In this document: positions 28,674 to 36,811 of the stretch, one piece after another | How positions within the stretch are numbered: the stretch's first letter is position 1 | Layout of the letters: each line of letters opens with the position of its first letter | Assembly (NCBI GenBank): GCA_964446835.1 | Contig: CAYUQT010000050.1 | Location: 1-64,000, forward strand | DNA from: CAYUQT01 sp964446835 | GTDB taxonomy: Bacteria; Planctomycetota; Phycisphaerae; UBA1845; JAFGLZ01 | DNA: 64,000 nt | Direction of reading: 5' to 3' | The notes under the pieces: generated by a model | The model's input: the letters and a program-made list of their open reading frames with translations, nothing else | Database searches by the model: none | Told to the model about the DNA's origin: nothing | Program-made: the position numbers and the translations under genes

Positions 28674-28691
28674 GGGTGTGATGGCACACCC
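28674..28691. terminator. short hairpin between propeller and fliN genes
   Basis: GGGTGTG, a 4-nt ATGG loop and CACACCC form a 7-bp stem, 28 bp after the propeller stop and between convergent genes. No T-run follows, so termination is only suggested. Confidence 0.35.
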
Positions 28692-28834
28692 ATGAACAGG
28701 GGGCGAGCAGCGTTGCTCGATCGCGTGTTTGACGGCGAGTTTGGTTTCAGGCATCGATAGTCTGACAGAGATGCTCTGACTGGGTTTTCGCGACGCGTTC
28801 ATCCTGAAACCGGATTGGCCTTCGATGCGAGGGA

Positions 28835-29263
28835 TCATCCTCCGGTCAGGGCGGCGATCTTGCCGTGAGCGTCTGTGATGGCGGTGATTCGCAGGCCGAA
28901 GTTCTCACCCACTTTGACGGCGCGTCCGTGACCGACGCACTTGTTGTTGATCAACAGATCGAGTTCATCATCCGCGGGTTTCTCAAACTCGATGATCGAG
29001 CCTGTAGCCAGTTGCATGATGGACTTGACCGGCATCTTGCGCTCGGCGAGACGGACGATCACGGGGACTTCAATTTGCAGAACGCGCCGGAGATTGATGT
29101 TCGCGGTCCCCGGGGCCCTGACAGGGGGGGGCGGTGGGGTTGGCTCTGAGCTGGTAGACAGTGGGCCTGCAGAGGAGATGCCCTCTGTCTCTTCGGTCAA
29201 TGTTGCCAACGCGTTCTGCGCTTCGGCAAGTATGGCGTCGATTTCGAGTTGAGCGTTGGACAT
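28835..29263 (-). CDS. fliN: flagellar motor switch protein FliN
   Basis: The product is 142 residues. The C-terminal SpoA/FliN domain (about 60-140) is clear: RVLQIEVPVIVRLAERKMPV, LATGSIIEFEKPADDELDLL, INNKCVGHGRAVKVGENFGL and RITAI. FliN sits in the C-ring with FliM and FliG, binding CheY-P and exported substrates. The N-terminal 55 residues are acidic and then Pro-rich, as in many FliN. I start at the Met of SNAQLEID; the upstream in-frame Met at 29308 adds unlikely sequence. No other flagellar gene is nearby; it lies 91 bp downstream of fabF on the same strand. With the chemoreceptor and cheW at 5.6-8.2 kb this implies a motile or once-motile host. Confidence 0.9.
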   Translation of the reverse strand: MSNAQLEIDAILAEAQNALATLTEETEGISSAGPLSTSSEPTPPPPPVRAPGTANINLRRVLQIEVPVIVRLAERKMPVKSIMQLATGSIIEFEKPADDELDLLINNKCVGHGRAVKVGENFGLRITAITDAHGKIAALTGG

Positions 29264-29354
29264 AACCGACAGACTCCGGGCGCAGCCACAATACGGATAG
29301 CTGACCACCTGGTATCCCTGTTATCGGTCTAGGTGGGCTTGGACTTGAGGACGG

Positions 29355-30596
29355 TCAGGAGAACCTTCGGACAATCGTCACCGCGTTGTGTCCCCCGAAC
29401 CCGAAGGAGTTGTTTACAGCGATGTCCACCGGGGCCTGGCGGGCCTTCAGGGGCGTGTAGTCGAGGTCGCACTCGGGGTCGGGATTCTCAAGATTGAGTG
29501 TTGGCGGAATAATACTATCTCTAATAGACAGAATACAGGCTATCAGTTCAACCGCCCCACCCGCGCCCAGCAGGTGGCCGATTGAACTCTTGGTAGCCGT
29601 GATGGGGATCTTCGCAGCCATCTCCCCGAAGGCCTTCTTGATCGCCTTGGTTTCAGCGACATCCCCGAGTGTGGTGGCCGTTCCGTGTGCGCTGATCAGG
29701 TTGACCTGATCGGGTCGGATCCGGGCCATGTTCATGGCGAGCTGCATGGCATGGGCTGCCATTTCACCTTCAGGGTGGGGTTGGACGACGTCATAGCCGT
29801 CGGCCGTGATGCCATAGCCCGTGAGTTCGGCGTGGATGCGTGCCCCCCGAGCTTTTGCATGTTCAAGTTCTTCGAGGATAAGAATCCCCGCGCCTTCGCC
29901 CATGACAAACCCGTCGCGGTCGCGATCGAAGGGGCGACTGGCACCTCTGGGGTCGTCGTTACGTGTGGAGAGGGCCTTCATGGCGGCGAAGGCGGCGATG
30001 CCAAGCTGCGTGATGGCGTCTTCCGTGCCACCGGAGATCACGACATCGACATCTCCCCGGCGAATGTAGTTGATGGCCTCGGCGAGGGCGTTGTTACTGC
30101 TGGCACAGGCGGTGGCGAGGGCCAGAACGGGGCCTCGGATGCCGTATTCCATCGAGATATGCCCGCTGGTGGCATTGAGGATGAGCCGGGCGATGGTGAA
30201 GGCCGATACCTGTCGGACACCCTTTTCGCGCAACCGCATGTGTTGCTGCTCGATGGTGGCCATACCACCGACGCCCGATCCAATGATTACGGCGGACCGG
30301 AGGGGGTTCATCTTTACGAAATCGATCCCGGAGTCGGCGACGGCGAGTTTGGCCGCTGAGATTCCCAATTGGGCACAGCGGTCCAGCCTTTTGATCTGCC
30401 GACCTTCGATGAACTGAAGGGGATCGAAATCCTGGCAGACAGCACCGATCTGGACGGGGAAATTCGCCTGAACGAATTCCTCCATCCTGCTGATGCCACA
30501 GTCTCCGTGGATCAGTCGCTGCCAGAAACCCTCAAGGGTACAACCGAGAGGGGTGACAACCCCCATGCCTGTGACCACGACCCGCCGGTCACTCAT
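29355..30596 (-). CDS. fabF: beta-ketoacyl-ACP synthase II
   Basis: A 413-residue condensing enzyme that extends acyl-ACP with malonyl-ACP. The thiolase fold is complete: N-terminal RRVVVTGMGVVTPLG, catalytic Cys in ATACASSNNA (near 165), His in SAHGTAT and the second His in SIGHLLGAGGAVE, and C-terminal NNSFGFGGHNA. Length is normal for FabF. It lies 21 bp after acpP on the same strand, the standard acpP-fabF pairing, and ends a fatty-acid operon transcribed from rpmF. Confidence 0.97.
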   Translation of the reverse strand: MSDRRVVVTGMGVVTPLGCTLEGFWQRLIHGDCGISRMEEFVQANFPVQIGAVCQDFDPLQFIEGRQIKRLDRCAQLGISAAKLAVADSGIDFVKMNPLRSAVIIGSGVGGMATIEQQHMRLREKGVRQVSAFTIARLILNATSGHISMEYGIRGPVLALATACASSNNALAEAINYIRRGDVDVVISGGTEDAITQLGIAAFAAMKALSTRNDDPRGASRPFDRDRDGFVMGEGAGILILEELEHAKARGARIHAELTGYGITADGYDVVQPHPEGEMAAHAMQLAMNMARIRPDQVNLISAHGTATTLGDVAETKAIKKAFGEMAAKIPITATKSSIGHLLGAGGAVELIACILSIRDSIIPPTLNLENPDPECDLDYTPLKARQAPVDIAVNNSFGFGGHNAVTIVRRFS

Positions 30597-30617
30597 TCTG
30601 CGGAACCCGCCTTGTCG

Positions 30618-30875
30618 CTACTTCTGCACTTTGCCGGAGTGCTCGATGATATACTGAATGGCCTGTCCGACCGTCTGAATCTTCTCAGCATCCTCGTCCG
30701 GAATACTCATCTCGAATTCGTCCTCCAGCTCCATCACCAGTTCGACGGTGTCGAGGCTGTCGGCATTGAGATCATTGATGAACGAGGTGTCACGGCTGAT
30801 CTCCGACTTATCAATGTTCATCTGATCAGCGATGATGGAGATTACCTTCTCTTCTATTTCTTGCTCTGTAGGCAC
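30618..30875 (-). CDS. acpP: acyl carrier protein
   Basis: An 85-residue acidic four-helix carrier. The 4'-phosphopantetheine site is Ser40 in LNADSLDTVELVMELEDEFE, a perfect ACP signature. Length is slightly above the usual 77-80 because of a C-terminal extension (HSGKVQK). A good GGAGG-like site precedes the ATG. It carries acyl chains for FabD, FabG and FabF, encoded alongside. A 207-bp spacer separates it from fabG, longer than elsewhere in the cluster, so it may have its own promoter, as is common because ACP is needed in excess. Confidence 0.97.
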   Translation of the reverse strand: MPTEQEIEEKVISIIADQMNIDKSEISRDTSFINDLNADSLDTVELVMELEDEFEMSIPDEDAEKIQTVGQAIQYIIEHSGKVQK

Positions 30876-31082
30876 CTGATGACCTCCTTAAGTCCATCGC
30901 CTCGACGCCGGAGCGCCCTGACGAGATTGGGCGGTACTATACACGCTGGACACCCCGGTATGCAAGGCTAACACCAACTTCAAAATAAGCCCTTGGGTCC
31001 GCGACCTCAACTCCACATCACCCCACCACGAACAGCAGGGAAGAACGTCCCACCGGCGGTCGCCAGCCCGGCGGGAACACGA

Positions 31083-31823
31083 CTACATCGTCAGCCCTCC
31101 ATCGATGACCAGGACCTGTCCCGTGATGTAGCTTGAGCGGTCACTGGCCAGAAAGGCAACGGCCGTCGCGATTTCCCTGGGTTCGCCAAATCGCTGCAAT
31201 GGGATGATCGGTTTGACGGCCTTCTTGATGCGGTCGGGCAGAACCCGGGTCATGTCGGTGTCGATGAATCCCGGTGCCACGGCGTTGACAGTGATGCCGC
31301 GTTTGCCGACCTCTTTGGCGAGGGACTTGGTGAGTCCGATGACGCCGGCCTTGCTGGCACAATAGTTGGCCTGTCCGGCGTTCCCCGTGATACCCCCCAC
31401 ACTGGCCACGTTGATGATCCGCCCTCGCCGGGCGCTGAGCATGACCCGGCACACGGCGCGGCATGTGAAGAAGACGGCTCGAAGGTTCGTCTCGATGACG
31501 CGATCGAACTGATCGTTTCTCATGCCCATCAACAGATCGTCGTCTGTGATGCCCGCGTTGTTCACGAGGATGTCAATTCGCTTATGGCGGTCTTCGCACT
31601 CGGCGACCAGGCTGTCGATGGCCCGTTCGTCGGTTACGTCAAGTTCGTGTGCGATGATGGAGCCTTCGAGATCACGAGCCTCTTCGGTCAGTTCGGCAAG
31701 CTTCTCGCGGGTGCGGGCACAGGCGTATATCGTGGCGCCCTCCCGGGCGAGTTCCAGGCAGATTGCCCGGCCGATACCCCGGCTTGCTCCCGTCACGATG
31801 CCTACTTGTCCGGCTAGACTCAT
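31083..31823 (-). CDS. fabG: 3-oxoacyl-ACP reductase
   Basis: This 246-residue short-chain dehydrogenase performs the first NADPH-dependent reduction in fatty acid elongation. The Rossmann motif is TGASRGIGRA (about 12-21), NNAG lies in ILVNNAGIT, and the catalytic Ser-Tyr-Lys is in NVASVGGITG and ANYCASKAG. The C-terminal half has the FabG-typical VNAVAPGFIDTDMT and SSYITGQVLVIDGG. It sits 62 bp downstream of fabD in the rpmF-plsX-fab cluster, which supports FabG rather than another SDR. Confidence 0.96.
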   Translation of the reverse strand: MSLAGQVGIVTGASRGIGRAICLELAREGATIYACARTREKLAELTEEARDLEGSIIAHELDVTDERAIDSLVAECEDRHKRIDILVNNAGITDDDLLMGMRNDQFDRVIETNLRAVFFTCRAVCRVMLSARRGRIINVASVGGITGNAGQANYCASKAGVIGLTKSLAKEVGKRGITVNAVAPGFIDTDMTRVLPDRIKKAVKPIIPLQRFGEPREIATAVAFLASDRSSYITGQVLVIDGGLTM

Positions 31824-31885
31824 GATCCACCCTTGCCTGATCTCGGATTCGCTCCTGCCGTGCCATCCCTGGCTATGACGGACAC

Positions 31886-32809
31886 CTACAGTTTCTCGAT
31901 GTCAGCCGGCGAGTCAACCACCAACACATCCAGTGTCCGGTCGATTCGACGGATGATAGCTCGTTGGGACGCTCCCGGCCCGACGGCAATCATTCGCCGG
32001 CATCCGTCATTCATCAACCGCCCGATCGCCTTGGCCCACTCGACAGGCCGCACCACCTGTTGCTGCAAGAGACGGCGTATCTCTTCCGGGCTGCCATGAT
32101 AATCGCCGGTGACGTTGCTGACCACTGGGATCTGCGGTTTGAGGATGTCTATGTCTGCCAGGACACGCCCCATCGCCTCGGCGGCCGGCGCCATCAGCGG
32201 CGAATGGAACGCCCCGGCGACCTCCAGCCGGTTGACCCTTGCGGAGGCGTCCTCTGCAAGGATACAGGCGCGATCGACGGCGGCCTTCTCTCCCGAGACA
32301 ACCACCAGGTCCTGGGCCAGGTGATTCGCCACCACGAGTATCTGGTCCTGCTTGGCGCGAACCACCAATTCGTCTACGGCTTTGCGGTCCAGACCGATGA
32401 ACGTTGCCATGCTTCCGGCCTTGGCTTCCGACGCCGACTGCATGAGGCGCCCGCGCTGTTGAACCAGGCGAACTCCATCGGGCAGAGAGATCGACCCGGA
32501 TGCGGACAAGGCCATGTATTCGCCCAGGCTGAGCCCGCCCATGGCGTTGACGGCCGCGAGTTCGGGTTTCCGCTCACAAACGGCCGCCCAGATGGCCAGA
32601 CTCGCCACGAAGATCGCCGGTTGCTGTACGTCCGTGGCCGAGAGCCGGTCGGCCGGACCATTGAAGCAGACAGCAGACAGATCATAGCCGAGGATATTGC
32701 CGGCCTCTTCGAAGACGGCACGTGCAGAGGCGAAGGCCTGCACGAAGGCCCGTCCCATTCCGACAACCTGGACGCCTTGTCCTGGGAATATCAGAGCTAT
32801 CTTGTCCAT
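31886..32809 (-). CDS. fabD: malonyl-CoA:ACP transacylase
   Basis: A 307-residue acyltransferase loading malonyl groups onto ACP. It has the N-terminal FPGQGVQVVGMG, the nucleophile Ser in GLSLGEYMAL (about 91), the catalytic His in AGAFHSPLM and the C-terminal VGPGASQRAIIRR. The start is placed at the Met of DKIALIFPGQG; an in-frame Met 15 residues upstream (32854) gives non-homologous sequence. It follows plsX directly (101 bp), where fabH would usually lie between them. Confidence 0.95.
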   Translation of the reverse strand: MDKIALIFPGQGVQVVGMGRAFVQAFASARAVFEEAGNILGYDLSAVCFNGPADRLSATDVQQPAIFVASLAIWAAVCERKPELAAVNAMGGLSLGEYMALSASGSISLPDGVRLVQQRGRLMQSASEAKAGSMATFIGLDRKAVDELVVRAKQDQILVVANHLAQDLVVVSGEKAAVDRACILAEDASARVNRLEVAGAFHSPLMAPAAEAMGRVLADIDILKPQIPVVSNVTGDYHGSPEEIRRLLQQQVVRPVEWAKAIGRLMNDGCRRMIAVGPGASQRAIIRRIDRTLDVLVVDSPADIEKL

Positions 32810-32910
32810 CGTCTGCGAATCCGTCACTGCACTCGAAGGTCGGTACCTAGACAACGACCGCCGCGGCCGCTCCGGGGCCGTTGCCCGTGTTTCTCACGCC
32901 GACAAACCGC

Positions 32911-33915
32911 TCACGCGGGGACCCCGACGGATCGGGCGACCCCTTCGGCGATGATCTCATTAAGGTTCTGTTGAATATATCGCCCGGTCACACGGACGGC
33001 ATTCTTGATGGCGCGGTGTCCGCTGGATCCGTGGCAGATGATACACACACCGTTGACGCCGAGGAGAGGGGCGCCTCCATGCTCACTGTAGTCGTGCCGC
33101 GCCCAGATCTTCTTGACGACAGGTTCAAACCTCTGGGTCATTTCGGGGGCTTCCTCGGCCAGCTCCCGACCGATGGTACTGATCAGGCCTTCGGCGAGGC
33201 CTTCGGTCATTTTCAGAATGACATTACCCACGAAGCCGTCGCAGACAACGACATCGACGACGCCGCGGAAGAGGTCGCGTCCTTCGACGTTTCCGATGAA
33301 GTTGATTCGGGAATCCGCCTTGAGATACTCGGCGGCCGACTTGACGAGGTCGGTTCCTTTGACGTCCTCTTCGCCGATGCTGATGATGCCGACGCGCGGG
33401 TTCTTGATTCCGAGCACTTCCGTGCTGTAGACGCACGCCATGATGCCGTACTGATAGAGGTGGTCCGGTCGTGGCGAGATGTTCGCACCGACGTCGCAGA
33501 GCACCAACGGACCGAAGAAGCTGGGGATAACCGCCGCGATGCCGCCTCGACCCACACCGGGGATCTTCTTGAGTTTAAGCTGGCAAGCGCCTACGAAGGC
33601 GCCGGTATTGCCGGCCGAGATACAGGCTTCCGCCCGACCTTCGGCGACCATCTTGACCGCCACGGAAATTGAGGAGTCGCGTTTGAGGCGCAGGGCGTCG
33701 ATCGGGGAATCATCCATGCCGATGATCTGAGAGGCATGGACGATTTCGATACGATCCTGCCAGCCGTCGTAGCGGCTCAGCTCGTTTCGGACTACCTGCT
33801 CCGGACCCACCAGGGCGATGGTTGCATCCTTGACAATCTCCAACCCTTCAATCGCGCCCCGGATGATTTCACCCGGCGCGTTGTCGCCCCCCATGGCATC
33901 CACGGCGATCCGCAT
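32911..33915 (-). CDS. plsX: phosphate acyltransferase PlsX
   Basis: A 334-residue enzyme making acyl-phosphate from acyl-ACP for phospholipid synthesis. It opens with the diagnostic MRIAVDAMGGDNAP. Further family segments are IGMDDSPIDALRLKRDSSI, CISAGNTGAFVG, GRDLFRGVVDVVVCDGFVGN and YSEHGGAPLLGVNG. Length is normal. It begins 2 bp after the rpmF stop, so the two are translationally linked, as in many bacteria. Confidence 0.97.
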   Translation of the reverse strand: MRIAVDAMGGDNAPGEIIRGAIEGLEIVKDATIALVGPEQVVRNELSRYDGWQDRIEIVHASQIIGMDDSPIDALRLKRDSSISVAVKMVAEGRAEACISAGNTGAFVGACQLKLKKIPGVGRGGIAAVIPSFFGPLVLCDVGANISPRPDHLYQYGIMACVYSTEVLGIKNPRVGIISIGEEDVKGTDLVKSAAEYLKADSRINFIGNVEGRDLFRGVVDVVVCDGFVGNVILKMTEGLAEGLISTIGRELAEEAPEMTQRFEPVVKKIWARHDYSEHGGAPLLGVNGVCIICHGSSGHRAIKNAVRVTGRYIQQNLNEIIAEGVARSVGVPA

Positions 33916-33917
33916 GG

Positions 33918-34106
33918 TTACTCAGACTCCTTCTCTTTCGTCGCCAGCATCACTTTGGGATTGACGTACCCGCAGTTTTCGCAGGCGGCATGGGGCAAGC
34001 GGGGCATGTTGCACTTGGGACACGTCGCCCGCGTTACCGCACGAAGGGCATGATGGGCACGGCGCGTTCGTGTTCGGCACTTACTGGTTTTCTTTACCGG
34101 TAACAT
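33918..34106 (-). CDS. rpmF: 50S ribosomal protein L32
   Basis: A 62-residue basic protein of the large subunit. The N-terminal VKKTSKCRTRTRRAHHALRA is the L32 signature, and the four-cysteine zinc ribbon (CPKC ... CENC) is intact. The MLPVKK start differs slightly from the more usual MAVPKRR. It leads the rpmF-plsX-fabD-fabG-acpP-fabF series on the minus strand, so the operon promoter should lie in 34107-34200; I see no clear hexamers there. The usual DUF177 (YceD) gene is not upstream. Confidence 0.96.
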   Translation of the reverse strand: MLPVKKTSKCRTRTRRAHHALRAVTRATCPKCNMPRLPHAACENCGYVNPKVMLATKEKESE

Positions 34107-34416
34107 TCACATCACCTATCGAAAACGACCCACAATAACAATCAAGAAACACGGCTACTTCGAGGCCATTGTACAACCTGGCGGCTTCACCATCCCCCAC
34201 ACGACCACGTTTGGTTCCCCCCGGGGACCTACGGTGGGCTGGATGTTTAAGCCGTGTAGTTTAACCATTGAAAGACACGGCTGTCAACGGCGCCTTCCGG
34301 ATTTCGGACGAATCGAGTCGTCCCACGGCGACGCTCCTGCGTGCCTTGGCGTCCCGCACGTCCGCGGGGCCCCCTACGGCACGATGCCGGGCTTTGGGGG
34401 CTTCGTCCGGGGCGCC
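34107..34416. other. intergenic region upstream of rpmF
   Basis: No gene is supported. It holds a perfect 8-bp inverted repeat AGCCGTGT...ACACGGCT (34250-34257 with 34275-34282, 17-nt loop) and the small hairpin TTCCCCCCGGGGA near 34215-34226. It should contain the fatty-acid operon promoter. Confidence 0.45.
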
Positions 34417-35859
34417 TCATCGCTGGGAGGGGCGTGAGGTTGCCTGTGTCGTCGAAGGTCGCGACGTCTTCGAGGCGCCCGGGATGTAACCCAGTCCTCG
34501 AAGGGCATCCAGGGTCTCCTGATCGACGGTGCGGGTGGTGGCCGACTGCCCCGGTCTGGGCAGCCGGTTCAGCAGGAGGTCCACCGCCTCTCGCATGGCC
34601 ATCGCCTTCTCCGTTTGTGCGGCGTAGAGATTCTTGTCTTCCTTCGGGTCGGCGCCGAGGTTGTAGAGCTGGTGTCTTCCGCGGCTGTTCCAGACATACT
34701 TGAAGTCACCTTCATAGAAGGCGCGGAAGTCGCCCCGGTCGGAGATGGCTTCCAGCGGGTTTACCTCGGCGAAGATCGGGTGACGAGCCTGGTCGGGGAC
34801 GGTGCCTTGGAGTGTCGGCGGGGCGGGCAGGTTCAGCCTGCTGAGGATCATGGGCATCACGTCGATCAGTTGTATGGGCGACGACGAGCGGCCCTGGGTC
34901 GCCCACGGCTTGGGGAACTTGACGATCATCGGGACGTGCAGCTCTTCCTCGTAGAGCGTCACTCCGTGCCCGCGCATGCCGTGTTCGCCAAAGAGTTCGC
35001 CATGATCGGCGGTGATGATGATCCACGTGTTGTCGTACAGACCGAGCCTCTTGAGACGATCGATCAGCCGGCCGACGCAGTAGTCAGCATAGTAGATTTC
35101 CGCGTCATAGAAGGCCACGAGTTCGTAGGGGGTTGCCTTGGCCCCGTTGACCATCTTCGATTTGTCGAGGAACTGAAAACGGAACTTCTCGGGGGGGATG
35201 TACGGGTCGTGCGGGTCGAAGTAGTTGAGAAACAGGAAGAAGGGCCTGCCGGCATTCTTATCTATCCAGGGCAGGGCCCGCTCGTTGATCTGTTCACCGA
35301 GCCGGCCGTTGACGTCGGTGATCTGGTCGTCGTCGTAGGTATCGAATCCCTGATTGAGGCCGAAGGGCTTCTTCAGCCACGGGCCGCCGACCGCTGCGCC
35401 GGTGACATACCCCTGACGTTTGAGGATTGTGGCGATCGATTCGACATCGGCCGACAGTGCATTGACGCGGTAGCCGGACCACTCACCGGGCAGGACGCCG
35501 GACAGGACGATGGGGCCTTTGGGGTCGTAGGTGGCCCCGTGACTGCTGGGGAATCGCCCGGTCAGCAGGGAGGCGTGTGTGGGCAGCGTCCAGCTCGATG
35601 TGGAGAGGCAGCGGGTATAGACGAGCGACTCCTGTGCCATGGCGTCGATGTTGGGCGTCGTCTTGCGGAGATAGCCGTAGCAGCTCAGGTGATCGGCGCG
35701 TACGGTATCCAGGGTGATCAGGATGATATTGGGGGGGCCGCCGACGCGTGCGGGGGGTTGATGGAACGGATCCCGGAGCATCCACAACAGGGTCGCTGTT
35801 GCCAGGACTACGGCGAGGCCAATCCACATCAGAGTAGTTCTGTTCTTCGTGGTCAACAT
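34417..35859 (-). CDS. membrane-anchored sulfatase-like hydrolase with Thr at the nucleophile position
   Basis: A 480-residue alkaline-phosphatase-superfamily protein. An N-terminal signal anchor (TTLMWIGLAVVLATATLLWML) precedes the domain. Metal-site segments are IILITLDTVRADHLSCYGY, ITADHGELFGEHGMRGHG and the FDPHDPY stretch. At the site where sulfatases have (C/S)xPxR, this protein has TLPTHASLLTG, so Thr replaces the formylglycine Cys/Ser and His replaces Arg. The C-terminus is Thr/Ser/Pro-rich. It therefore may act on phospho-esters or phosphono-type bonds rather than sulfate esters. The start is set at the signal anchor Met; the in-frame sequence upstream is a translated repeat array, not protein. 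Confidence 0.82.
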   Translation of the reverse strand: MLTTKNRTTLMWIGLAVVLATATLLWMLRDPFHQPPARVGGPPNIILITLDTVRADHLSCYGYLRKTTPNIDAMAQESLVYTRCLSTSSWTLPTHASLLTGRFPSSHGATYDPKGPIVLSGVLPGEWSGYRVNALSADVESIATILKRQGYVTGAAVGGPWLKKPFGLNQGFDTYDDDQITDVNGRLGEQINERALPWIDKNAGRPFFLFLNYFDPHDPYIPPEKFRFQFLDKSKMVNGAKATPYELVAFYDAEIYYADYCVGRLIDRLKRLGLYDNTWIIITADHGELFGEHGMRGHGVTLYEEELHVPMIVKFPKPWATQGRSSSPIQLIDVMPMILSRLNLPAPPTLQGTVPDQARHPIFAEVNPLEAISDRGDFRAFYEGDFKYVWNSRGRHQLYNLGADPKEDKNLYAAQTEKAMAMREAVDLLLNRLPRPGQSATTRTVDQETLDALRGLGYIPGASKTSRPSTTQATSRPSQR

Positions 35860-35962
35860 GGGTGTCCCAAGTATAGGCGTGGCGTTGTGTAAAGGCCAGA
35901 AGTGCAACGGACGGTGGGTGTTTCGGGGCCATGAGAGTCTTCGGCTCTTGTCTGTCGATAAG

Positions 35963-36362
35963 CGTCTCACTTTCGACGCATTCTTCATACGTTTTCGGGG
36001 AGGGGGGGAGGTAGAAGCTAGGAGTTGGGAGTTAGAAGTTAGGAGTTGGAAGTCGGAAGCCGGTCGGTGGGCGGGCGAGGCGGCGAATGTCTCACTTTGT
36101 CCCGTATTGTCACATGTTCGACGGGGCGGGGGGGTAGAAGCTAGGAGTTGGGAGTTAGGAGTTAGGAGTTGGAAGTCAGAAGCCGGTAGGTGGGCGGGCG
36201 AGGCGGCGAATGTCTCACTTTCGACGCGTAGTATGCGCGCTTGGGCCAAGGGGGTGTCGGGCATCGGGCGGAGGCGCGGGGACAGTGGCGGGGAAGCAAG
36301 GTGCTTATTCGGAGTGGGCGTGTCGGTGAATGTCTCACTTTGTCCCGGAATGTCACATGTTT
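35963..36362. repeat. dispersed TGTCTCACTTT motif, four copies
   Basis: The 11-mer (or its last 9 bases) occurs near 35965, 36089, 36212 and 36332. It is followed alternately by CGACGC (35965, 36212) or by GTCCCG, a few bases and TGTCACATGTT (36089, 36332). The alternating two-type layout suggests repeated unit duplication. Confidence 0.75.
36011..36221. repeat. 88-bp direct repeat, two copies
   Basis: Copies at 36011-36098 and 36134-36221 differ at only a few positions. Each starts with GTAGAAGCTAGGAGTTGGG, contains tandem AGGAGTTGGA/AGTTAGA units (a simple-sequence core), and ends GAGGCGGCGAATGTCTCACTTT. There is no reading frame of interest. Confidence 0.9.
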
Positions 36363-36811
36363 CGGGAACGGCAGGGGCGAGGGGCGATGGGTCAGGGACT
36401 ATGAAAGCGGACTGGATGGCGGTGGGTTGGTGAGTTTTCATGGTCGGTGTTCCTGGTCTGGTCGTTCTCCGGGTCCATCGGGGACAAGGGGGGCGGTGAG
36501 CTGCTGGGGTCGCTATCCGTTGTGGCGGATCGCGCTGGCGAACAGGATTGCAGTGTTTTAGAATCCCAAGTGGCGTTGTGTTCCGGCTTGTGCTTGGTTT
36601 GGTTTCGGGTGTTGCTGTCTCAATCTTGAGAGGTGATGTGGGGGGGATGAGAATCCCCCAGTACGGGGGGGCAACAGAGGATACTGCTGGTTGAAGCTGG
36701 GATAATACTACGGTATATGGGTGGCGTGCTGGATGTTGGACCGGAGAGACACGCCTGCGCGAAACGACGTGGCGGTCGATCGGGGCCAGCCGGGATCGAG
36801 GGATCACACAT

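Larger units (their letters stand above)
35860..36811. other. repeat-rich 950-bp spacer
   Basis: No gene is supported. The first half is occupied by the direct repeats and 11-mer motifs listed separately; the second half (36380-36811) is G-rich on the plus strand without a recognisable element. Confidence 0.6.

Noticed and set aside
34250..34282. tRNA-like sequence with TAGTTTAACC upstream of rpmF
   Set aside because: It forms only one 8-bp stem; no acceptor, anticodon or T arm can be drawn.
36011..36221. CRISPR-like array
   Set aside because: Only two long imperfect direct copies with simple-sequence core, no regular spacers, no cas genes.
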